From the NCBI GenBank assembly GCA_934097255.1, contig CAKONT010000062.1, forward strand, positions 1 through 5,642: a DNA stretch of 5,642 bases. The letters run 5' to 3'. The notes under the pieces were generated by a model, which did not search any database, was not told where the DNA came from, and saw only the letters and a program-made list of their open reading frames with translations. Below are positions 1 through 5,642 of the stretch, one piece after another (the first letter of the stretch is position 1; each line of letters opens with the position of its first letter). Source of the stretch: an uncultured Bacilli bacterium (GTDB lineage Bacteria; Bacillota_I; Bacilli_A; RF39; UBA660). Position numbers and translations under genes: made by a program.

Positions 1-2218
1 ACCTAATAGTGATCATTTACATATTTGTAAAGTTAATATTTTAAAAGAAATAATTCAAATTGTTTGTGGAGCACCAAACGTTAGAAAAGGTTTAAAAGTT
101 ATTGTTGCTCTTCCAGGATGTTTTTTACCTAATGGAATATCTATTAAAAAAGGAGTAATTCGTGGTGTAGAATCAAACGGAATGATATGTGCTTTGTTTG
201 AATTAGGTTTAGAAGATAAAACAGAAGAAAATTATAATAAAGGTATTTATGAAGTTATGGACGATGCTCCAATTGGTAGTGATGCTTCTTTATACTTAGG
301 ACTTTCTTCTACTTTACTTGAACTAGATGTTCATAAACACCGCAATAACGATTGTTATTCTCATATTGGATTTGCTTATGAAATAGGTGCTGTAATAAAT
401 CGTAAAGTAACTCTTCCTGAAAGTAATTATAGTGAAATAAAAGAAAATATAAAAGATAGCTTTGAATTAGAAGTTAAAACTAAAAAGTGTCCATTTTATC
501 TTGCTAAAATGGTTAAAGATGTCGTAATAAAAGAATCTCCAGATTTTATAAAAAAACGCCTTGCCGAAGCAGGTGTTAGATCAATTAATAATGTCGTTGA
601 TATTTCAAACTATGTGATGTTAGAATATGGTCAACCATTGCATTTTTTCGATAAAGATTTATTAGGTAATAAAATTGTTGTAAGAGATGCTTTAGAAAAC
701 GAGGAAATTGTAACTTTAGATGGCGTTAAAAGGACTTTAAAAAGTAGTGATATAGTTATAGCAGATAAAGAAAAACCAGTTGCAGTTGCCGGTGTTATGG
801 GAGGAGAAACTACTGAGATAAATGATAATACTAAAAATATTTTAATAGAAAGTGCTATATTTGATCCTGTTAGTATTAGATATACATCTAAAAATCTCAA
901 TTTAAAAAGTGAAGCAAGTATTCGTTATGGTAAAGGATTAAACTATGAATATACAATAAAAGCGTTAGATAGAGCATGTTATTTATTAGAGAAATATGCT
1001 TCTGGTAAAGTTTTAAGTGGTACTTTAGATTATGATGTGTTAGATAAAACTAAAAAGGTTGTAACTTTTACAAGTAATGATATTAAAAAAATGTTAGGTA
1101 TTGAAATATCAATTGATGATATTTGTTTAGAATTAGAAAAACTTGATATGGATTATGTTTTAGATAACGATAAATTTACAGTTACAATTCCTAATAGAAG
1201 ATTAGATATAGAACCTTATGTTAATGATATTGCAGAAGAAATAGGAAGACTTTATGGATTTGACAAAATTGAAAATAAATTACCTATTTTGCCAATTAAA
1301 AAGGGAAGTTATAGTAGTAGGACACTTTTTAGAAAACAAGTATCAAAAAGACTTAGAGCACTTTCATTAAACGAAGTTAAAACATATACTTTAATATCTA
1401 AAAAAGAAGAAGAAATGTTTAACGACGAAGAAGGAATTGCTTTACTTATGCCTATGAGTATAGATAAAAGTATTATAAGAACAAGTATTGTTTCTTCTTT
1501 ATATGAAAAAACGTATAAATATAATAAAAAAAGAAATATAAATAATATAAATATTTATGAAATAGCTAATGTTTATCATAAAGATTACCAAGAAGAATTA
1601 AAACTTGGTATCTTAATGAAAGGTGAATATTTAAATTGTTCTTGGCAAGATAACACAATTTACGATAATTTCTTTGTTTTAAAAGGAATTATTGAAAATT
1701 TATTAAATTATATGGGATATTCTAATCGTATTTGTTTTAGAAAAATGAATAAACCATATAAAGAAATACATCCTAGTATTTGTGCAGATATTTTAGTTGA
1801 TAATGAAGTTGTTGGTTATTTAGGTAAGATAAATCCAGTTATAGAACAAGATGATGTTTTTGTTAGTGAAATATCACTTGAAAAGTTATATAATAAAACA
1901 CCTTCAAAAATCAAATACAAAGAATCATCAAAATATCCAGAGATAAAAAAAGATGTTGCTTTTATTGCAAGCGATGAGATAACTTGTGAAGAAATAGAAA
2001 AAGCAATTAAAAAGTCCGGTACAAGTCTTTTAAAAAATGTTTATTTATTTGACTTATATAAGGGTGAAGGAATAGATAATAATAAAAAGTCTCTTGCTTA
2101 TTCACTTACATTTAGTGATGATACTAAAACATTAACTGAAAAAGAAGTAGATACTATTTTTAGAAATATTATAAAATATGTTTGTGATACTTTATCTATT
2201 GAAATAAGAGATAAGTAG
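1..2218 (+). CDS. pheT: Phenylalanyl-tRNA synthetase beta subunit (5' end outside window)
   Basis: This is the beta chain of the cytoplasmic (alpha-beta)2 PheRS, which charges tRNA-Phe; beta binds tRNA and edits mischarged Tyr-tRNA-Phe. The frame is open from base 2 and ends at TAG 2216-2218, giving 738 visible residues. The first visible residues, PNSDHLHICKV, match the family at about residue 50, so roughly 50 residues are missing and the full length (about 790) is normal. The first internal Met (base 182) is not the start. Domains in visible numbering: EMAP-like tRNA-binding fold 1-95 (GAPNVRKGLKV, RGVESNGM); B3/B4 editing domain about 163-345 (RSINNVVDISNYV, GQPLHFFD, GVMGGE); B5 about 353-430 (PNRRLDIEP, EEIGRLYGFDKI); inactive synthetase-like core about 436-640; anticodon-binding FDX-ACB 642-738 (KYPEIKKDVAF, SLAYSLTFSDDTKTLTEKE). 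By family spacing, the editing-pocket His, Glu and Ala are kept, while a Thr is Ser. One family motif, R-[FY]-E-R-G, reads RYGKG. pheS presumably lies upstream, outside the window. Confidence 0.97.
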   Translation, partial: PNSDHLHICKVNILKEIIQIVCGAPNVRKGLKVIVALPGCFLPNGISIKKGVIRGVESNGMICALFELGLEDKTEENYNKGIYEVMDDAPIGSDASLYLGLSSTLLELDVHKHRNNDCYSHIGFAYEIGAVINRKVTLPESNYSEIKENIKDSFELEVKTKKCPFYLAKMVKDVVIKESPDFIKKRLAEAGVRSINNVVDISNYVMLEYGQPLHFFDKDLLGNKIVVRDALENEEIVTLDGVKRTLKSSDIVIADKEKPVAVAGVMGGETTEINDNTKNILIESAIFDPVSIRYTSKNLNLKSEASIRYGKGLNYEYTIKALDRACYLLEKYASGKVLSGTLDYDVLDKTKKVVTFTSNDIKKMLGIEISIDDICLELEKLDMDYVLDNDKFTVTIPNRRLDIEPYVNDIAEEIGRLYGFDKIENKLPILPIKKGSYSSRTLFRKQVSKRLRALSLNEVKTYTLISKKEEEMFNDEEGIALLMPMSIDKSIIRTSIVSSLYEKTYKYNKKRNINNINIYEIANVYHKDYQEELKLGILMKGEYLNCSWQDNTIYDNFFVLKGIIENLLNYMGYSNRICFRKMNKPYKEIHPSICADILVDNEVVGYLGKINPVIEQDDVFVSEISLEKLYNKTPSKIKYKESSKYPEIKKDVAFIASDEITCEEIEKAIKKSGTSLLKNVYLFDLYKGEGIDNNKKSLAYSLTFSDDTKTLTEKEVDTIFRNIIKYVCDTLSIEIRDK

Positions 2219-2230
2219 TTTAAAGAGTAG

Positions 2231-2280
2231 AAAGTAAAATTTAATTTCTTTTAAAAAAGTATTTGATTTTACTTTTTTTT
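2231..2280 (+). terminator. Probable AU-rich intrinsic terminator after pheT
   Basis: AAAGTAAAAT at 2231-2240 is perfectly complementary to ATTTTACTTT at 2266-2275. This gives a 10-bp stem, extendable by G2230-T2276 wobble and A2229-T2277, around a 25-nt loop. The right arm runs directly into a T-tract ending at 2280, and a second run of T follows at 2285-2291. Its place 12 bases after the pheT stop and before an independent promoter fits a terminator. Only one stem pair is G-C and the loop is long, so it may be leaky. Confidence 0.55.
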
Positions 2281-2292
2281 ATGCTTTTTTTA

Positions 2293-2323
2293 TGGTATTA
2301 TAGCATTAGTAAAATGATATAAT
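2293..2323 (+). promoter_or_regulatory. Predicted sepF promoter region (two extended -10 elements)
   Basis: Two extended -10 boxes (TGn plus hexamer) lie in tandem: TGG-TATTAT at 2293-2301 and TGA-TATAAT at 2315-2323. The upstream one would start transcription near 2308, leaving a short leader that includes the whole ribosome binding site, so it is the better candidate. The downstream one matches the consensus better. However, its start near 2330 would cut into the Shine-Dalgarno sequence, so it would give a nearly leaderless mRNA or be fortuitous in this AT-rich stretch. No good -35 box is seen for either; the expected region for the first is just T-rich. Confidence 0.5.
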
Positions 2324-2332
2324 AAGGAGGAG
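2324..2332 (+). promoter_or_regulatory. sepF ribosome binding site
   Basis: AAGGAGGAG is a near-perfect anti-16S match; its GGAGG core ends 7 bases before GTG 2338. An in-frame TAA at 2323-2325 excludes any start further upstream, and the next in-frame ATG (codon 10) would remove the membrane helix. The GTG start is therefore well fixed. Confidence 0.88.
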
Positions 2333-2337
2333 TTATT

Positions 2338-2754
2338 GTGGCATTTGATAAATTAAAAAAATTTATGGGTAGTGATATAGGCGATGATATTCCAGTAAAA
2401 AACGATGAGTATTATGATAAAGATAGTTTTAAAGAGTTGACAAATGGTGGAAGTAAAATGATTTTAATTGAGCCTAGAGCATTTTCAGAGTCACAACAAA
2501 TAGCAGATTATTTAAAAATTAGAAATGCTGTTGTTGTCAATTTAAAAAGAGTAACACCTGATCAAGCTAAACGAATTGTTGACTTTTTAAGTGGAACATT
2601 ATATGCAATCGGTGGATCGCTTCAAAAACTAGGTAATGGAATATTTTTATGCACACCTAATAATGTTTTAGTTGAAGGAAAAATGAGTGATGGCGAGGAA
2701 AAAGCCAAAAAAGAGGTTAAAAAAGAAGATAAACTTGACGAATATGACTGGTAA
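2338..2754 (+). CDS. sepF: Cell division protein SepF (FtsZ membrane anchor)
   Basis: This 138-residue protein starts at GTG and stops at TAA 2752-2754. SepF proteins bind the C-terminal tail of FtsZ, polymerise, and tether the Z-ring to the membrane through an N-terminal amphipathic helix. Residues 1-10 ([10 protein letters not shown]) fit such a helix. A short acidic linker (about 11-36) leads to the conserved DUF552/SepF core at about 40-114: [40 protein letters not shown], the glycine-containing turn at 92-93, and [10 protein letters not shown]. The linker is brief. The last 25 residues form a Lys/Glu-rich, probably disordered tail ending in a tryptophan. The gene is read from its own promoter after the pheT terminator. 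No hairpin terminator follows it, so some transcripts may run on into the ileS leader. Lying just before ileS, it keeps part of the Gram-positive division-cluster order (sepF-ylmG-ylmH-divIVA-ileS). Identification is secure from the core domain; the tail's role is unknown. Confidence 0.95.
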   Translation: MAFDKLKKFMGSDIGDDIPVKNDEYYDKDSFKELTNGGSKMILIEPRAFSESQQIADYLKIRNAVVVNLKRVTPDQAKRIVDFLSGTLYAIGGSLQKLGNGIFLCTPNNVLVEGKMSDGEEKAKKEVKKEDKLDEYDW

Positions 2755-2772
2755 AATCATTAAAAAAAATAA

Positions 2773-2801
2773 TTGCAATTTAACAAAAACTATGTTAATA
2801 T
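2773..2801 (+). promoter_or_regulatory. Predicted ileS promoter
   Basis: A -35 box TTGCAA (2773-2778) is followed by an exact 17-base spacer, an extended TGT (2793-2795) and a -10 box TAATAT (2796-2801). Each hexamer matches the SigA consensus at 4 of 6 positions, helped by the TG extension. The predicted transcription start is near 2808, just where the T-box leader begins, which strongly supports the call. The -35 box sits inside the 10-bp palindrome AATTGCAATT (2771-2780). Confidence 0.72.
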
Positions 2802-2906
2802 ACAATCATTAAGCAAATGAGGAAGACGGAAATATATTGTGTTTAAAAGAGAGCTAACGTATGGTGAGAGTTAGTAAATAGATATATTTTGGATCACTTC
2901 TGATGT

Positions 2907-2926
2907 CTTTTATAAATTTATAAAAG
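2907..2926 (+). repeat. 20-bp perfect palindrome within the T-box leader
   Basis: The 20 bases are exactly self-complementary: CTTTTATAAA followed by TTTATAAAAG. In RNA they form an 8-bp hairpin with an AATT loop directly after Stem I. It occupies the place of T-box Stem II but lacks the usual internal loop of that stem, so it may be a reduced Stem II. As DNA it could also be a protein site, but the leader context favours an RNA role. Confidence 0.6.
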
Positions 2927-3000
2927 CGGTTACGCGTTATAGTATTTAAGAGCATATAACTTTATGAAATAAGGTGGTACCGTGTGGCAAATATTTTGTT

Positions 3001-3045
3001 GCATCCTTATGTTTGTAGAGTTTTTTTATTTTATAAGGAGGATGT
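3001..3045 (+). promoter_or_regulatory. Putative Shine-Dalgarno sequestering hairpin of the T-box
   Basis: The antiterminator's 3' strand, TCCTTAT (3004-3010), is perfectly complementary to ATAAGGA (3033-3039), which contains most of the ileS Shine-Dalgarno. An alternative register pairs CATCC 3002-3006 with GGATG 3040-3044 and TTAT with ATAA, leaving GGA bulged. Either would hide the ribosome binding site when the antiterminator is not held open by tRNA. ATAAGG therefore occurs twice (2969-2974 and 3033-3038), as two competitors for one CCTTAT. The T-run at 3021-3027 falls in the 22-nt loop and has no clear stem before it. This is an inference from pairing only. Confidence 0.55.
3035..3041 (+). 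promoter_or_regulatory. ileS ribosome binding site
   Basis: AAGGAGG ends 5 bases before ATG 3047 and fixes that start. The ATG at 3042-3044 touches the Shine-Dalgarno and is out of frame, reaching a stop within seven codons, so it is not the initiator. The site overlaps the proposed sequestering hairpin. Confidence 0.9.
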
Positions 3046-3046
3046 T

Positions 3047-5642
3047 ATGTTTAAAGAATTAAAAAAAGACTCTTATGAAAATATTGAAAAAGAGCAAATG
3101 AAAAAGTGGGATGAAATAAATATTTTACAAAAATCAATTGATCAAGGAAAAGATTATTTTGTCTTTTATGATGGTCCAGCGTTTGCTAATGGATTTCCAG
3201 GACTTCATCACATGGTAGCGAAAAACTTAAAAGATGCTTTTTGTAAATATCATGCAATGCAAGGGAAAAAAGTATTAAGAAAAGTTGGTTGGGATACACA
3301 TGGATTACCAATTGAAAATCATGTTGAGAAAAAATTGGGCTTTAATAGTAAAAAAGATATAGAAAACTTTGGAATAGAAAATTTTAATGAAGAGTGTCGT
3401 AAAAGTGTTCGTGAAAATGAGGATGCGTTTATAAGATTAACTCATCAAATGGGACAATTTATTGATACAGAAAATCCATATCTTACATTTAAAAATGAGT
3501 ATATTGAAACAGAGTGGTGGATTTTAAAGAAGTTTTTTGAAAAAGGATATTTCTATGAAGGTAATTTAGTTATGCCATATTGTCCACATTGTGGAACAGG
3601 ACTAGCATCACATGAAGTTGCACAAGGATATGAGGAAGATAATGCTGATACTTTATATGTTCCTTTTAAATTAAAAAATGAAGATATCTATTTACTTGCT
3701 TGGACAACAACACCATGGACTTTACTTGCAAATGTTGGTTTATGTGTCAATGAAAGTTATGATTATTCAGTTGTTTTATTTGAAAATACTAAATTTATTG
3801 TTGCAACTGATCTTGTTCAAACAATTTTTAAAGAAAATTATGAGATTATTGATACATTTAAAGGAAAAGAACTTGAATATAAAGAATATGAACAATTAAT
3901 TAAAGAAATAGATTTCAAAGAAAAAGCATTCTTTATAACTTGTGATAATTATGTTACTAAAGAAGATGGTACAGGTATTGTTCATTTAGCTCCTGCTTTT
4001 GGTGTTGATGATAATAGTGTTTGTAAAAAATATAATCTTCCTATTATTAATCCAGTTGGGGAAGATGGATGTTATACTGAAGGACCATGGAAAGAAAAAT
4101 TTGTTTTTTCATGTACAGAAGAAATTATTAAATACTTAAAAGAAAATAATAAAGTATTTAGAAAACAAAGAATAAAACATCAATATCCACACTGTTGGAG
4201 ATGTCATACACCACTTATTTATTATGCAATGCCAAGTTATTACATCGCTGTATCAAAATTCAAAGACGAACTTTTAAAAGCAAATGGAGAAGTTAATTGG
4301 TATCCATCTTACGTTGGCGAAAAAAGATTTAACAATTGGCTTTCAAATGCTAAAGATTGGAATGTTTCAAGAACACGTTATTGGGGAGCTCCTATTCCAT
4401 ATTACAAGTGTAGTTGTGGATATAATCATATGGTTGGTTCAATTGATGAATTAAAAGAAATGGCAACTTGTGATATTCCAGAAAACTTTGATTTGCATAA
4501 GCCATATATCGATAATGTTTATTTGAAATGTCCAAAATGTAATGGCGATATGAAAAGAATTCCTGATGTTCTTGATTGTTGGTTTGATAGCGGTTCAATG
4601 CCATTTGCTCAGTATCATTATCCATTTGAAAACAAAGAATTATTTGATAAACAATTTCCAGCTGATTTTATTTGTGAAGGAATAGATCAAACAAGAGGTT
4701 GGTTTTATACTTTACTTGTTATTTCAACATTTATAAAGGGTTGCGCGCCATTTAAAAATGTTTTAGTTAACGATTTACTACTAGATAAAGAAGGTAAAAA
4801 AATGAGTAAATCACGTGGTAATATCGTCGAACCATTTGAAACAATAAAAAAATATGGCGCAGATACAGTAAGATTTTATCTTCCTTATGTATCTCCTGTT
4901 TGGACACCTCTAAAATTCGATATGGAGGGTTTAAAAGAAGTTTATTCTAAGTTTTTTAATCCATTAAAAAATACATATACTTTCTTTGAAACTTATGCCA
5001 ATATAGATAATATTGATCCAAGAAATTATAATATACCGTATGAATCTTATGAACAAATAGATAAATGGTTAATTTCAAAATACAATTCGTTATTAAAATA
5101 TGTTACTTTATCTTACGATGAATATGATTTAAATAAAGTCGTAAAAGCTTTAACAAATTTTGTATCCGAAGATTTATCTAATTGGTATATTAGAAGAAAT
5201 AGAGATAGATTTTGGGGTAATAGTTTAGATAATAGTAAAAAATGTGTTTATAAAGTAACATACGATGTATTAGTTGGTATATCACAAATGTTATCACCAA
5301 TATCACCATATTTGTCAGAAGAAATATATACTAATCTTACAAACAATTTATCTGTTCATTTAAGTAATTTCCCAAAATACGATGAAAAATTAATAAATAA
5401 AGAATTAGAAGAAAAAATGGATTTAGTAAGAAAACTTATTTCAATGGGTAGAAGTGTTAGAGAAGAGAAAAAAATAAAAGTTAGACAACCAATAAGTGAA
5501 GTTATAATAGATGGAAAAAATAAAGAAAAACTTATTGAACTTGAAAACTTAATAAAAGAAGAACTTAATGTTAAAAAAATAATTTATGCAGATGATTTAT
5601 CTACTTATATGAATTATACGTTTAAACCAAATTATAAAGAAG
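3047..5642 (+). CDS. ileS: Isoleucyl-tRNA synthetase, type 2 (3' end outside window)
   Basis: This class I synthetase joins isoleucine to tRNA-Ile in the cytoplasm and hydrolyses mischarged Val-tRNA-Ile. The frame is open from ATG 3047 to the edge, with 865 full codons out of roughly 1030-1050 expected. In order: Rossmann catalytic half with YDGPAFANGFPGLHH (41-55) and GWDTHGLPIE; zinc-type Cys pairs C179/C182 and C383/C386; CP1 editing domain with WTTTPWT (219-225) and GTGIVHLAPAFGVDD (308-322), including its conserved Asp; a second Cys set C455/C457/C495/C498; CWFDSGSMPFAQ; KMSKS at 585-589; then the anticodon-binding helical domain and the start of a DUF5915-like C-terminal region (SVREEKKIKVRQPI). 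The tryptophan-containing WFDSGSMPFAQYHYPFEN and the four-Cys layout are typical of type-2 (IleS2) enzymes rather than classic bacterial IleS1. The HIGH signature is replaced by GLHH at 52-55. Expression is expected to rise when tRNA-Ile is uncharged, through the ATC T-box leader. No frameshift or missing editing residue is seen. Confidence 0.97.
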   Translation, partial: MFKELKKDSYENIEKEQMKKWDEINILQKSIDQGKDYFVFYDGPAFANGFPGLHHMVAKNLKDAFCKYHAMQGKKVLRKVGWDTHGLPIENHVEKKLGFNSKKDIENFGIENFNEECRKSVRENEDAFIRLTHQMGQFIDTENPYLTFKNEYIETEWWILKKFFEKGYFYEGNLVMPYCPHCGTGLASHEVAQGYEEDNADTLYVPFKLKNEDIYLLAWTTTPWTLLANVGLCVNESYDYSVVLFENTKFIVATDLVQTIFKENYEIIDTFKGKELEYKEYEQLIKEIDFKEKAFFITCDNYVTKEDGTGIVHLAPAFGVDDNSVCKKYNLPIINPVGEDGCYTEGPWKEKFVFSCTEEIIKYLKENNKVFRKQRIKHQYPHCWRCHTPLIYYAMPSYYIAVSKFKDELLKANGEVNWYPSYVGEKRFNNWLSNAKDWNVSRTRYWGAPIPYYKCSCGYNHMVGSIDELKEMATCDIPENFDLHKPYIDNVYLKCPKCNGDMKRIPDVLDCWFDSGSMPFAQYHYPFENKELFDKQFPADFICEGIDQTRGWFYTLLVISTFIKGCAPFKNVLVNDLLLDKEGKKMSKSRGNIVEPFETIKKYGADTVRFYLPYVSPVWTPLKFDMEGLKEVYSKFFNPLKNTYTFFETYANIDNIDPRNYNIPYESYEQIDKWLISKYNSLLKYVTLSYDEYDLNKVVKALTNFVSEDLSNWYIRRNRDRFWGNSLDNSKKCVYKVTYDVLVGISQMLSPISPYLSEEIYTNLTNNLSVHLSNFPKYDEKLINKELEEKMDLVRKLISMGRSVREEKKIKVRQPISEVIIDGKNKEKLIELENLIKEELNVKKIIYADDLSTYMNYTFKPNYKE

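Larger units (their letters stand above)
2811..3046 (+). promoter_or_regulatory. Isoleucine T-box leader (tRNA-Ile-sensing riboswitch)
   Basis: T-box RNAs bind an uncharged tRNA through a specifier codon in Stem I and through the tRNA 3' end in the antiterminator bulge, switching on the downstream gene when the amino acid is scarce. Stem I: GAAG 2822-2825 pairs CTTC 2897-2900 next to k-turn-like GA/TGA (2819-2820, 2901-2903). AATATAT 2831-2837 pairs ATATATT 2882-2888. The AGAGAG side bulge and GGTGAGAG apical motif flank a CTAAC/GTTAG stem (2854-2858, 2870-2874). The specifier ATC (2893-2895) reads isoleucine and is followed by the usual purine. Further hairpins: 2907-2926, and a Stem III-like GTTATA/TATAAC (2936-2941, 2955-2960). 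The T-box sequence AAGGTGGTACCGTG (2971-2984) matches the family consensus; its TGGT (2975-2978) suits the ACCA end of tRNA-Ile. ATAAGG 2969-2974 pairs CCTTAT 3005-3010 to close the antiterminator. The ATC specifier agrees with ileS downstream. The exact base of Stem I is unclear. Confidence 0.95.

Noticed and set aside
182..184. ATG 182 as the start of pheT
   Set aside because: The same frame is open to the left edge and encodes the conserved tRNA-binding domain upstream of this Met, which itself belongs to the RGVESNGM motif.
631..900. 89-codon open frame on the - strand inside pheT
   Set aside because: It lies entirely within the conserved B3/B4 editing domain on the other strand, has no supporting ribosome binding site or recognisable protein family, and is a shadow of the real gene.
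3021..3030. T-run as a classic T-box terminator
   Set aside because: The bases before it (GTTTGTAGAG) have no strong complement; the best match, CTTTAT 2960-2965, needs two wobble pairs. I treat it as the loop of a sequestering hairpin, though weak termination cannot be excluded.
3042..3044. ATG 3042 as an alternative ileS start or leader peptide
   Set aside because: It directly abuts the Shine-Dalgarno and its frame hits TAA after six codons, whereas ATG 3047 has proper spacing and opens the IleRS frame.
3678..3899. 73-codon + strand frame within ileS
   Set aside because: It overlaps the CP1 editing domain in another frame; the translation is low-complexity Leu/Lys/Ile typical of out-of-frame AT-rich DNA.
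4392..4625. 77-codon - strand frame within ileS
   Set aside because: It is antisense to the conserved zinc-binding and CWFDSGS region of IleRS, with no independent support.
1..5642. Recoded TGA = Trp, as in mycoplasmas
   Set aside because: Conserved tryptophans in ileS (for example in GWDTHG, WTTTPW and CWFDSG) are all TGG and no in-frame TGA is found in any of the three genes.
1..5642. Mobile elements, CRISPR arrays, tRNA or rRNA genes
   Set aside because: I looked for terminal inverted repeats, regularly spaced repeats and tRNA-like folds and saw none outside the T-box leader.

Overview
The window is about 5.6 kb of very AT-rich DNA. It carries three conserved housekeeping genes, all on the + strand, in the order pheT (5' end missing) - sepF - ileS (3' end missing). 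The composition, strong AAGGAGG-type ribosome binding sites, a T-box leader, the FtsZ anchor SepF, and a type-2 ('eukaryote-like') IleRS all point to a low-GC Bacillota/Mollicutes-related bacterium. Tryptophan is encoded by TGG throughout and there are no in-frame TGA codons. This argues for the standard bacterial code and against Mycoplasma or Spiroplasma proper. An uncultured gut Bacilli-type lineage is my best guess, but the sequence alone does not settle it.

Layout: positions 1-2218 hold the phenylalanyl-tRNA synthetase beta chain, lacking only about its first 50 residues. An AU-rich hairpin with a T-run follows (2231-2280). Next come one or two extended -10 promoter elements and sepF, which starts with GTG at 2338. 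The 292-base gap 2755-3046 is filled by a well-formed promoter (-35 2773-2778, extended -10 2793-2801) and an isoleucine T-box leader with ATC specifier. ileS starts at ATG 3047 and runs uninterrupted off the right edge (865 complete codons visible).

Functionally, two genes charge tRNAs (Phe and Ile) and one anchors the division ring. sepF next to ileS is a remnant of the Gram-positive division-cluster arrangement, in which ylmG, ylmH and divIVA usually lie between them; here they are absent.

The two observations most worth following are both at ileS. (1) The catalytic HIGH signature reads G-L-H-H, the GXHH variant reported for mupirocin-hyper-resistant IleRS2 enzymes. (2) The T-box leader has no recognisable terminator hairpin. 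Instead, the 3' strand of its antiterminator (CCTTAT, 3005-3010) is complementary to the ileS Shine-Dalgarno region (ATAAGG, 3033-3038), which suggests tRNA control of translation initiation rather than of transcription.

I see no mobile element, CRISPR array, tRNA or rRNA gene. The window is mostly ordinary core genome, and I did not find a wholly new system.
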